A stretch of DNA of 36,825 nt from DATLFI01 sp035524895. GTDB taxonomy: Bacteria > Acidobacteriota > Thermoanaerobaculia > Multivoradales > Multivoraceae. The stretch is from the NCBI GenBank assembly GCA_035524895.1, contig DATLFI010000114.1, positions 1 to 36,825 of the forward strand. Direction: 5' to 3'. The notes beneath the pieces are model-generated. The model saw nothing but the letters and a program-made list of their open reading frames with translations. It did not search any database and was not told the origin of the DNA. Positions 14,278 through 21,733 of this stretch are shown here, one piece after another (the stretch's first letter is position 1; each line of letters begins with the position of its first letter). Made by a program: the position numbers and the translations under genes.

Positions 14278-15753
14278 GTGCGTTACGGTTTCGTGCTCGA
14301 CCAGGACGCGTGCATCGGCTGCCACGCCTGTACCGTCGCATGCAAGGCCGAGAACGACGTTCCCTTGGGCGCCTTCCGCACCTGGGTGAAGTGGGTCGAG
14401 CACGGCGCGTTCCCCGACACCCAGCGCTCGGCGGCGGTCTTGCGGTGCAACCACTGCGCCGACGCCCCTTGCATCGACATCTGTCCGACCGGGGCGTTGT
14501 TCCGGCGCGACAACGGCATCGTCGACCTCGACCAGAGCCGTTGCATCGGCTGTGCCTCGTGCCTGCAGGCGTGCCCGTACGACGCCATCTACATCGACGA
14601 CCGGCACGGCACGGCCGCCAAGTGCCACTTCTGCGCGCACCGCCTGGAGGTCGGCCTCGCGCCCGCGTGCGTCGCGGTGTGCCCGGAGCAGGCGATCAAG
14701 GTCATCGACGCCGATGACCCCGCGACCCGCCGCGAGCTCGGCGAGCGCGCCGCGCTGGTGCGCAAGCCGGAGCGCGCGACCCAGCCGCGCACCTACTACC
14801 TCGGCGCCGACCTCGCGACACTCGACCCGCTCGCAGTCGACGGTTCGCGGACGCTGAGCCACTCCGAGGTGCCGGACCCCATGCCGGCTCCTGGCACCCT
14901 TGCAGCGCGCGCCGTCTACGACGTGCCGCGCGCGCGACAGTGGGGGCCGAAGATCGCTTGGTACCTGGTGACCAAGGCGATCGCCGCCGGTGCACTGCTC
15001 GCAGCGGCAGTGAGCCCCTGGATCCCGGGTCTCGACGCCACGATCCTAGGCGCGGTGAGCCTGCTCTTCGTCAGCATCACTGCCGTGCTGTTGATTCTGG
15101 ACCTCCACAAACCCGGTCGCTTCTGGTACCTGCTGGCGAAGCCCAACATTGGGTCGTGGCTGGTCAAAGGCGGCTGGATCCTGATGGGTCATGGCGCCCT
15201 CAGCGTGGTCTGGGTCGTGGTGGCGGGGCTCTGGGGTTCGGGCGGGGGCGCCTGGGGGTTTGGGGAGGGATTGCGGGTTGCGGGTGGGGGCGCCCTCTCC
15301 CTCTGGGAGAGGGTCGGGGTGAGGGCCGGCCCCGCGACACTCCTCCTCCTCCTAGCCGCCGCCAGCATCGTCGTCGCCCTCCTCACCTCGGTGTACACTG
15401 CGTTCCTGTTCCGCCAGGCTCGGGGGCGAGAGCTGTGGTGCGAGGACGTGACCCTGCCCTGGGTGCTGTCGGTGCAGGCGGCGACGGCGATGGTCGCGTT
15501 CCTGTGGCTGTTCGGCGCCGCCGGGCCGGTCTGGGTGCTCGCCTACGCGGCGGCCATGGTCTGGGCGACGCTGTGGCCACCGCGCACGCTGCAGGCGAAG
15601 CGCGCCCACCACCTGATGGTGCGACATCCGGCCTTCGCCGGCGGATTCGCTGCGGCGCTGGGCGCCGCGCTGTTCCCGCCGCTGCTCGCGCTGTCGTTCC
15701 TGCTGTTCGACTGGATCTACGTCAAAGCCGGGCAGGAGGTCCCGCTGTCGTGA
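14278..15753 (+). CDS. Fusion of a four-cluster ferredoxin subunit and an NrfD-type membrane subunit
   Basis: A 491-residue fusion. Residues 1 to ~180 carry sixteen cysteines in four [4Fe-4S] motifs: C12-C15-C18-C22 (DACIGCHACTVAC), RCNHCADAPCIDICPTGA, RCIGCASCLQACPYDA, and KCHFCAH with ACVAVCPEQA. This is the electron-transfer subunit of DMSO-reductase-family complexes. Residues ~215-491 are a polytopic NrfD/PsrC-like quinone-binding domain (IAWYLVTKAIAAGALLAAAV, LLILDLHKPGRFWYLL, ILMGHGALSVVWVVVAGL, and more). Between two helices, residues ~321-350 are encoded by G-rich DNA and a dispersed palindrome read as ALSLWERVGVRA. The GTG start at 14278 has TAACCT 6 nt upstream. The stop overlaps the start of the catalytic subunit (GTGA). 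No signal peptide is present, so the Fe-S domain faces the cytoplasm unless exported by other means. Confidence 0.88.
   Translation: MRYGFVLDQDACIGCHACTVACKAENDVPLGAFRTWVKWVEHGAFPDTQRSAAVLRCNHCADAPCIDICPTGALFRRDNGIVDLDQSRCIGCASCLQACPYDAIYIDDRHGTAAKCHFCAHRLEVGLAPACVAVCPEQAIKVIDADDPATRRELGERAALVRKPERATQPRTYYLGADLATLDPLAVDGSRTLSHSEVPDPMPAPGTLAARAVYDVPRARQWGPKIAWYLVTKAIAAGALLAAAVSPWIPGLDATILGAVSLLFVSITAVLLILDLHKPGRFWYLLAKPNIGSWLVKGGWILMGHGALSVVWVVVAGLWGSGGGAWGFGEGLRVAGGGALSLWERVGVRAGPATLLLLLAAASIVVALLTSVYTAFLFRQARGRELWCEDVTLPWVLSVQAATAMVAFLWLFGAAGPVWVLAYAAAMVWATLWPPRTLQAKRAHHLMVRHPAFAGGFAAALGAALFPPLLALSFLLFDWIYVKAGQEVPLS
15291..15326 (+). repeat. Dispersed palindromic repeat read in frame as ALSLWERVGVRA
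   Basis: ccctctccc (15293-15301), tct, gggagaggg (15305-15313) is a perfect 9-bp hairpin followed by tcggggtgaggg. It lies inside the ferredoxin/NrfD coding sequence, in frame (residues 339-350). The same palindrome, with the same plus-strand translation and LTPTLSQRER on the other strand, is one I recall as a common dispersed intergenic repeat in unrelated high-GC genomes. The 50 bp before it (about 15238-15290) is an unusual run of G tracts. Confidence 0.75.
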
Positions 15754-18449
15754 GCGACACGCCTCGGGAGCCGCCGCCGCGACCGCCGATGCCCTTCCTC
15801 CCGGAGGGACTGTCGACGGCGCCGCCGAAGGAGCGCTGGGACGAATGGGAGGAGCTCGACCCGGCGGCCTGGCCGCGACGCGAGCGTCGCAAGCTGCGGC
15901 TGGTGCCGACGATCTGTTTCAACTGCGAATCCGCGTGCGGCTTGCTCGGGTACGTCGATCGCGAGAGCGGCGAGGTGGTGCGCTTCGAGGGCAACCCGCT
16001 GCACCCCGGCAGCCGCGGCAGGGTGTGCGCCAAGGGCCCAGCGACGCTCAACCAGGTGCGCGATCGGGACCGCATCCTGTACCCGCTGCGGCGCAGCGGC
16101 CCGCGAGGCAGCGGCCAGTTCGAACGCACGACGTGGGACGAGGTGCTGGACACCATCGGCACGCGCATCGGGCGCGCGCTGCGCGAGGATCGCCGCACCG
16201 AGGTGATGTACCACGTCGGGCGGCCGGGGCACGACGGCGCGATGGACCGCGTGCTCAAGGCGTGGGGCGTCGACGGCCACAACAGCCACACCAACGTGTG
16301 CTCTTCCGGCGCGCGCGTCGGCTACGCGCTGACCTGTGGCATCGACCGGCCGTCGCCCGACTATGCGAACGCCAGGACCGTGCTGCTGCTCTCGGCGCAC
16401 CTCGAGTCGGGGCACTATTTCAACCCGCACGCCCAGCGCATCATCGAGGGCAAGCAGCGCGGCGCTGTTCTGATCGTGATGGATCCCCGGCTCTCGAACA
16501 CCGCCGCGAAGGCCGACCTCTGGCTGCCCACGTGGCCGGGCTCCGAAGCGACGGTGCTGCTCGCGATCGCGGGCCACCTGTTCGCCCGCGATCGCATCGA
16601 CCACGCTTTCGTGGAGCGCTGGTGCAACTGGCGTGAGACGCTCGCGCACCTGCGCGCGGACGGCGGCGTCGGCGGTTCCTACCACGACTTCGTCGCGGCA
16701 TTCCGCGACCACCTCGCTCAGTTCTCCTTCGAGCGCGCCGCCGTCGAGAGCGGCGTCGAGGAAGAGCGGCTGCGCCGCGCCGCCGACTGGATCGGCGAGG
16801 GACTCGGTGGCCTCGCGAGCCATGTCTGGCGCGGGCCGGCGACCGGCAACCTCGGCGGCTGGCAGGTAGCGCGAGCGCTCCAGCTCCTCAACGTGCTCAC
16901 TGGGTCGGTCGGCACGGTCGGCGGCACTTCGCCGAACACCTGGAACAAGTTCGTGCCGAAGGCATTCCACCAGCCGCCGCCGCAGCAGGTGTGGAGCGAG
17001 CTGCTCTACCCGCGTGAGTATCCGCTGGCCTACCACGAGATGAGCCAGCTCCTGCCTTACCTCGTGACGCCGGAGCGGCGCATCGACGTCTACTTCACGC
17101 GCGTGTTCAACCCGGTGTGGACGTTCCCCGACGGTGCCGCGTGGATCGACCTGCTGTGCGACGAGGAGCGCATGGGCTTGCACGTCGCGCTGACCCCGAC
17201 CTGGAACGAAACAGCGCGCTACGCCGACTACGTGCTGCCGATGGGCCTGGCGTCGGAGCGTCACGACCTGATGAGCCAGGAGACGCACGCCGGCTCCTGG
17301 ATCGGCTTCCGCCAGCCGATCGCGCGCGTGCTGGCGGAGCGCGACGGCAGGCCGGTGCGCTTCACCTACGAGGCCAATCCCGGCGAGGTGTGGGAGGAGG
17401 AGGAGCTCTTCCTCGAGCTTTCGTGGCGCATCGACCCCGACGGAGCGCTCGGCGTGCGCCGGCACTTCGAGTCGCCGTATCGGCCGGGCGAGAAGATGCG
17501 GATCGACGAGCACTACCGCTGGATCTTCGAGAGCTCGGTGCCGGGGCTGCCCGAAGCCGCCGCCGCCGAGGGGCTCGAGCCGCTCGAGTACATGCGCCGC
17601 TACGGCGCCTTCGAGGTGAAGCGCGGGGTCTACGGCGTGCAAGAGGGCGAAGGGTTCCGCTTCCCGACCCCGAGCGGCAAGGTCGAGATCTTTTCGCCGA
17701 CGCTGGTCGAGTGGGGCTGGCCGGAGCACGCGATGCCTGCTGCCTGCGGCAGCCACGTCGCCAAGGACGCGCTGGCCGCCGACGAGATGGTCCTCGTGCC
17801 GACGTTCCGGCTGCCGACCCTCATCCACTCGCGCTCCGCGAACTCCGAGTGGCTCTACGAATTGAGCCACAAGAACCCGCTGTGGCTACACCCGCGCGAC
17901 GCCGGGCGCCTCGGCTTGACCGAGCAGGACCTGGTGCGCGTCGAGACCGAGATCGGTTGGTTCGTGCTCCGCCCGTTCGTAACCGAGGGCTTGCAGCCGG
18001 GGCTCGTCGCGTGCAGCCACCATCTCGGCCGCTGGCACGAGCGCCGCCACGCGCACGAGGCGTCGGGCTGGGCGAGCGCCGAGGTCGAGTTGCTGGTCGA
18101 CGGCGACGTGTGGCGATGGCGGCGCGTCGTGGCCGAGGGCGAGAGCGGTGGCGTCGCGAACGGCGGGCGCTGGTGGCGCGAGAGCGGCGTGCACCAGAAC
18201 ATGACGTTCCCGGTGCACCCCGATCCCATCAGCGGCATGCACTGCTGGCACCAGAAGGTGCGTGTGCGCAAGGCGGAGCCCGGCGACCGTTTCGGCGACA
18301 TCGTCGTCGACCGCGCCAAGGCGCGTGCCGTGTACCAGGAATGGTCGCGTCTCGCGCGACCCGCGCGCGGGCCGCTGCGGCGCCCGCTGTGGCTATCGCG
18401 GGCGGTTCGGCCGACCGACGAGGCCTATCGTCTGGTGCCCGAGCGATGA
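15750..18449 (+). CDS. Molybdopterin oxidoreductase catalytic subunit (DMSO-reductase family)
   Basis: An 899-residue bis-MGD enzyme. An N-terminal [4Fe-4S] motif is formed by C56, C59, C63 and C93 (ICFNCESACG and RGRVCAKG). The molybdopterin core follows (TTWDEVLDTIGTRIGRAL, VMYHVGRPGHDGAMDR), with the possible Mo-ligand C184 in HTNVCSSGARVGYAL. Other typical segments are VLIVMDPRLSNTAAKADLWL and GGTSPNTWNKF. The C-terminal barrel has LIHSRSANSEWLYELSHKNP, as in the dinucleotide-binding domain. No Tat signal is visible; the N-terminus is Pro/Glu-rich. GTG 15750 overlaps the previous stop and has GGAGG about 10 nt upstream. Together with the ferredoxin/NrfD fusion it forms a two-gene quinone-linked oxidoreductase. 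The substrate cannot be read from the sequence; polysulfide, tetrathionate, arsenic or formate types are all possible. Confidence 0.9.
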   Translation: MSDTPREPPPRPPMPFLPEGLSTAPPKERWDEWEELDPAAWPRRERRKLRLVPTICFNCESACGLLGYVDRESGEVVRFEGNPLHPGSRGRVCAKGPATLNQVRDRDRILYPLRRSGPRGSGQFERTTWDEVLDTIGTRIGRALREDRRTEVMYHVGRPGHDGAMDRVLKAWGVDGHNSHTNVCSSGARVGYALTCGIDRPSPDYANARTVLLLSAHLESGHYFNPHAQRIIEGKQRGAVLIVMDPRLSNTAAKADLWLPTWPGSEATVLLAIAGHLFARDRIDHAFVERWCNWRETLAHLRADGGVGGSYHDFVAAFRDHLAQFSFERAAVESGVEEERLRRAADWIGEGLGGLASHVWRGPATGNLGGWQVARALQLLNVLTGSVGTVGGTSPNTWNKFVPKAFHQPPPQQVWSELLYPREYPLAYHEMSQLLPYLVTPERRIDVYFTRVFNPVWTFPDGAAWIDLLCDEERMGLHVALTPTWNETARYADYVLPMGLASERHDLMSQETHAGSWIGFRQPIARVLAERDGRPVRFTYEANPGEVWEEEELFLELSWRIDPDGALGVRRHFESPYRPGEKMRIDEHYRWIFESSVPGLPEAAAAEGLEPLEYMRRYGAFEVKRGVYGVQEGEGFRFPTPSGKVEIFSPTLVEWGWPEHAMPAACGSHVAKDALAADEMVLVPTFRLPTLIHSRSANSEWLYELSHKNPLWLHPRDAGRLGLTEQDLVRVETEIGWFVLRPFVTEGLQPGLVACSHHLGRWHERRHAHEASGWASAEVELLVDGDVWRWRRVVAEGESGGVANGGRWWRESGVHQNMTFPVHPDPISGMHCWHQKVRVRKAEPGDRFGDIVVDRAKARAVYQEWSRLARPARGPLRRPLWLSRAVRPTDEAYRLVPER

Positions 18450-18458
18450 AGCGTACGG

Positions 18459-19736
18459 TCAGGCCGGCGCAGCAACGTCAGGCGTAGCGACGCGAGCGCG
18501 GAAGACAGTCGCCTCGCCGGTCAGGCGACAGCGGGACGCCGCGGCCGTCAGCAGCAGGCTCTCACCGGCGCGCAGTCGCTCGCGCTGCGGCTCGCCCCCC
18601 GACCCCGCCCAGCCCTCGACCACGGTTTCGCCCGCCGTGCACAGCAACACCTCCGGCCCGCGGTCAACGCTCGACCGATCGAGCTCCACGACGGGCGCCG
18701 TCCCCGGCCGCGACGAGCCGGTCTCCATACGTTCCAGAGACAGGTCGGGCGGTGGCGGTTCGAGAGAGAACACTCCGGGGACCGCCGTCGCGCGCGGCTC
18801 GAGGATGCGCGGCACGATCGGCTCGAAGCGCACCAGGCGCAGCAGCTCGGTGACGTCGACGTGCTTGTTGGTGAGCCCGGCGCGCACGACATTGTCGGAG
18901 CTCGCCTGCAGCTCGACCGCGGCGCCCTCGAGGTAGGTGTGGATGACACCGGCCTCGGTGAAGAGTGCCTCGCCGGGTGCGAGATGCACGAGGTTCAGGA
19001 AGAGTGGAGCCAGCACCGTGACGTCGTCCGGAAAGCGTGACCCGAGCCGCGCGACCCAGCGGACCTCGGGCGCAGCGTCGGGACCCTGGCGTTCCGCCGC
19101 TGTGGTCGCGGCGCGGGCCATCGCGGCGCGTCGGCTGCGCGGCGCCAAGAGGATCGCTTCCAGGAGCCCGCACAGCGCGGCTTGCGATGGCGATCGGCGC
19201 AGCGGCTCGATCGCGGGTACGAGCTCTGGGGCATCGAGCCGCTCGATCCAAGCCGCGATCTCCTCCGGTCGCCGAAAGCCGTGGAGCGCGACGAACGGCT
19301 CGAGCGCGCACAGCAGCTCGGGCTTCGCCCGCGGGTCGGGGTAGGAGCGCTCGGGCACGCCGCGCGGCACGCCCGAAGCCTCTTCGCGCCCGAAGCCGGC
19401 CCGCGCCTCCTCGGGCGTGGGGTGCACCTGGATCGAGAGTGGCTCCGCCGCCGCCAGCAGCTTCAGCAGGAACGGCAGCGCCGCACCGTGCCGCGACAGC
19501 GTCGCCGCGCCCAGCACCTCCTCGGGCCGCTCGGCGATCAGCGCATCGAGCGCCACGTCTCGACCGCCGTTGCGCACCCGCGACGGCGCCGACGGGTGCG
19601 CTCCCATCCACAGCTCCGCCTCGGGCTCGGCGGAAGGTGTCGCGCGCCCGCCGAGCGCGGCCAGGAACGTGCGCGAGCCCCAGGCATAGGGCCGCACCGG
19701 GTTGTCGAGCGGCAGCAAAGGCCGCAGAGGCGCCAT
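18459..19736 (-). CDS. manA: Mannose-6-phosphate isomerase, class I
   Basis: A 425-residue type I phosphomannose isomerase, interconverting mannose-6-P and fructose-6-P in the cytosol. The N-terminus (LDNPVRPYAWGSRTFLAALG) is the family signature. Zinc-site segments are LSIQVHPTPEEAR (Gln, His), KPELLCALEPFVALHGFR (Glu) and EAGVIHTYLEGAAVELQAS (His). The active-site region SSDNVVRAGLTNKHVDVTEL is intact, and the C-terminal cupin part is complete. There is no Shine-Dalgarno; TAGACT lies 6 nt before the ATG and overlaps the mocA stop, so a separate leaderless transcript is possible. It is convergent with the molybdoenzyme gene, with 9 bp between stops. Confidence 0.93.
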   Translation of the reverse strand: MAPLRPLLPLDNPVRPYAWGSRTFLAALGGRATPSAEPEAELWMGAHPSAPSRVRNGGRDVALDALIAERPEEVLGAATLSRHGAALPFLLKLLAAAEPLSIQVHPTPEEARAGFGREEASGVPRGVPERSYPDPRAKPELLCALEPFVALHGFRRPEEIAAWIERLDAPELVPAIEPLRRSPSQAALCGLLEAILLAPRSRRAAMARAATTAAERQGPDAAPEVRWVARLGSRFPDDVTVLAPLFLNLVHLAPGEALFTEAGVIHTYLEGAAVELQASSDNVVRAGLTNKHVDVTELLRLVRFEPIVPRILEPRATAVPGVFSLEPPPPDLSLERMETGSSRPGTAPVVELDRSSVDRGPEVLLCTAGETVVEGWAGSGGEPQRERLRAGESLLLTAAASRCRLTGEATVFRARVATPDVAAPA

Positions 19737-19748
19737 GGGGAGAGTCTA
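19737..19748 (-). promoter_or_regulatory. -10 box TAGACT 6 nt before the manA start (leaderless candidate)
   Basis: On the minus strand TAGACT (19748-19743) is followed by ctcccc and the ATG at 19736. The hexamer includes the mocA stop codon TAG (19748-19746). With no Shine-Dalgarno present, this looks like a promoter for a leaderless mRNA placed at the end of the preceding gene. Confidence 0.4.
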
Positions 19749-20435
19749 TGGGCCCTGAGGTGGCGAGAGCGCCTCGAGTCGCAGCATCTCGTCGAGGGTG
19801 TCGACGTCCTCGAGCGGCGCCGCGCTCGGCAGCTCGACCTCGATGACGTTCTCGGGATGAGCCGCCACGAGCTGTCGTCCCCCCGAATCGCCGGTGAGCG
19901 GCAGCAGCTCGTCGAAGAGGGCCGCGCCGAACAGCACGGGTGCTCCGCGGCGACCGGCGTGAATGGGGACCAGGATCGCGTCGCGCGCAGCGTGGTCAAC
20001 CTCTGCCCAGAGCGCGCGGAAGCGATCGAGGATGGTGTCGATCACGGCGGCGTCGAGCAGCGGCTGGTCGATCGGTAAGAACAGCGCGGCGTCCGCGCCT
20101 GAGCGCACGGCGAGCAGGCCGGCGCGCACCGAGGTGCTCTGTCCCTCGGCCCAGCTCGGGTTCTCGACGATCTCGACCGGCAGGTCGCACGCTTGGGCGC
20201 GCACGCGCTCGGCCTCGTGGCCGATTACCAGCGCGATGCGGTCGAGGCGGCTGCGGGTGGCGGCCAGGCACGCGCGGCGGACTAGGGTCTCGCCGTGGAA
20301 GAGCGCGAGCTGCTTGGGGCCGGTGCCGGGGACGCCTGATCCGAAGCGCAGCGAGCCGCCGGCGGCGAGGACGACGCCGGCGACTCGGGGTAGGCGAGTG
20401 CTAGCACGCGTAGCTTCGCCGGCCGCTCCCGCCAT
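19746..20435 (-). CDS. mocA: MocA-like molybdopterin cytidylyltransferase / NTP transferase
   Basis: A 229-residue nucleotidyltransferase. The N-terminal signature is VAGVVLAAGGSLRFG followed by GPKQLALFHGETLV, with about seven extra residues (SGVPGTG) between the G-x-R and the PK elements. Further family features are VIGHEAERVRAQ, the NPSWAEGQSTSVRAGLL active-site loop, ALFLPIDQPLLDAAVID (metal-binding Asp) and GRRGAPVLFGAALFDELLPL with GDSGGRQLV. MocA makes the CMP-linked molybdopterin used by xanthine dehydrogenase-family enzymes. ATG 20435 starts 1 nt after the xdhC-like stop (TGAGATG), so translation is coupled; a GTG 7 codons upstream is possible. An AMP/NTP-sugar role is less likely given the XdhC neighbours. 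Confidence 0.85.
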   Translation of the reverse strand: MAGAAGEATRASTRLPRVAGVVLAAGGSLRFGSGVPGTGPKQLALFHGETLVRRACLAATRSRLDRIALVIGHEAERVRAQACDLPVEIVENPSWAEGQSTSVRAGLLAVRSGADAALFLPIDQPLLDAAVIDTILDRFRALWAEVDHAARDAILVPIHAGRRGAPVLFGAALFDELLPLTGDSGGRQLVAAHPENVIEVELPSAAPLEDVDTLDEMLRLEALSPPQGP

Positions 20436-20436
20436 C

Positions 20437-21189
20437 TCAGGCGCCGTCGCGCTCACCCGGTCGAGCCTTGCCGTGGCGTGCCATGACCAGCTCGGCGGCG
20501 ATCGCGAGCGCAACCTCCTCGGGCTTGCGGCCTCCGAGATCGAGGCCGATCGGCGCGTGGATGCGCGCGACCTGCTTCTCGTCGAGACCGAGCTCGTGCA
20601 GGCGTTCGATGCGCTTGGCGTGGGTGCGCTTCGAGCCGAGCGCGCCGACGTAGCGGGCCGGGCTCCTCAGCGCCACCGCCAGGGCGGGATCGTCGAGCTT
20701 GGGGTCGTGGGTGAGGAAGACCAGGTACGTGCTGTCGTGGAGGCGAATGCGCGCGAGCGCGTCCGCGGGCCAGTCGAGGACGAGCTCGTCGGCGTGCGGA
20801 AAGCGCTCCTTGGTCGCGAAGGCGGCGCGCGCGTCGAGCACGACGGTGTGGAAGCCGAGCCGCTGCGCGAAGTACACCAAGTGCACCGCGACGTGCACGG
20901 CGCCAACCACGATCAGCTTTGGGAGCGGCGCGAAGACCTCGACGAATAGCTCGATGTCGCCGCCGGCGTCCGGGAGCTGCACCGTTGCCGGTCCGGTCTC
21001 TTCCGCGCTTCGCGCGGCCTTGGTCCCGAGCTCCGTGAGGTCCTGCGTTCCGAGCTCGCCCTCGTTCCTGCCGTCGGGGAACACCAGCATCTTCGAGCCG
21101 AAGCGCGGGGAGTCGCGGGAGATCACCGTCACCTGGGTGACCGGCACCTCCTCGTCGACGCAGCGGCGCAGGGAGTCGAAGAGTGACAT
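20437..21189 (-). CDS. XdhC/CoxI-family protein with C-terminal Rossmann domain
   Basis: A 250-residue protein. The N-terminal ~90 residues carry a short XdhC_CoxI segment (VTVISRDSPRFGSKMLVFPD) that lacks the usual GGC motif. The C-terminal part is the XdhC Rossmann domain: PKLIVVGAVHVAVHLVYFAQ in the nucleotide-binding position, VVLDARAAFATKERFPHADE, YLVFLTHDPKLDDPALAVAL, ARYVGALGSKRTHAKRIERL, and IHAPIGLDLGGRKPEEVALA. In the family the glycine-rich loop reads GxGHxA; here it is GAVHVA. XdhC proteins insert sulfurated Mo-cofactor into xanthine dehydrogenase-type enzymes. It sits between a small XdhC protein and mocA. No xanthine dehydrogenase structural gene is in the window. Confidence 0.87.
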   Translation of the reverse strand: MSLFDSLRRCVDEEVPVTQVTVISRDSPRFGSKMLVFPDGRNEGELGTQDLTELGTKAARSAEETGPATVQLPDAGGDIELFVEVFAPLPKLIVVGAVHVAVHLVYFAQRLGFHTVVLDARAAFATKERFPHADELVLDWPADALARIRLHDSTYLVFLTHDPKLDDPALAVALRSPARYVGALGSKRTHAKRIERLHELGLDEKQVARIHAPIGLDLGGRKPEEVALAIAAELVMARHGKARPGERDGA

Positions 21190-21323
21190 CAGTCGCGTCG
21201 TTGTGCCTGGCTCGACATCGCGCTACCACGGCCGGGACGGAGCCCCGGCCGCCGCAGCCGGTCGGCGGAGAGCTCGGCCGCTACCGAGGGTGTGGATGAA
21301 CCTCGGCCGGGGCGTGCTGGCGC

Positions 21324-21635
21324 TCACTCGATGCGCTCCACGAGCACCTCGACGGTGCCGCCGCACGACAGCCCCACGGTCCACGCTTGCTCGTCGCTGA
21401 TGCCGAAGGCGACGCGTCGCGGTTTGCCGTCGCGCAGCACGGCCTGCGCCTCCTCGAATACTGCGCCTTCGATGCAGCCGCCGGACACCGAGCCAACGAT
21501 CTGCCCTTGTTCGGAGACGGCCATCTTCGAGCCGAGCGGCCGCGGCGTCGAGCCGGCGGTCTTGATGACGGTGGCTAGCGCGATGCGCTGGCCTTCGGCC
21601 CGCCAGCGATCGAGGTCGGGGAGGATGTCGTGCAT
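21324..21635 (-). CDS. Small XdhC_CoxI-domain protein
   Basis: A 103-residue protein made of a single XdhC_CoxI domain: MHDILPDLDRWRAEGQRIAL, TVIKTAGSTPRPLGSKMAVS, then the conserved GSVSGGCIEGAVFEEAQ with its GGC cysteine, and a second Cys in VGLSCGGTVEVLVE. In many bacteria this domain is the N-terminal half of XdhC; here it is a separate protein, with the Rossmann half encoded 134 bp downstream. Start 21635 is chosen because CGGAG precedes it and homology begins there; the open frame extends upstream to 21824 without family resemblance. Likely role: Mo-cofactor maturation with the two genes that follow. Confidence 0.83.
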   Translation of the reverse strand: MHDILPDLDRWRAEGQRIALATVIKTAGSTPRPLGSKMAVSEQGQIVGSVSGGCIEGAVFEEAQAVLRDGKPRRVAFGISDEQAWTVGLSCGGTVEVLVERIE

Positions 21636-21733
21636 GGAGGCTCCGCGGTGAGCGTTGTCGAGCGCCAAACAGTGTAGCGTCCCTTCGGTCATCCCCATCA
21701 CGGTCCGCATCCGCGCTACCCCTTTGCCGCACC

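Noticed and set aside
14940..15749. N-terminal extension of the molybdopterin oxidoreductase by 270 codons
   Set aside because: It overlaps the NrfD domain in another frame and is Arg/Gly/Pro-rich. The GTG at 15750 overlaps the previous stop and has a Shine-Dalgarno.
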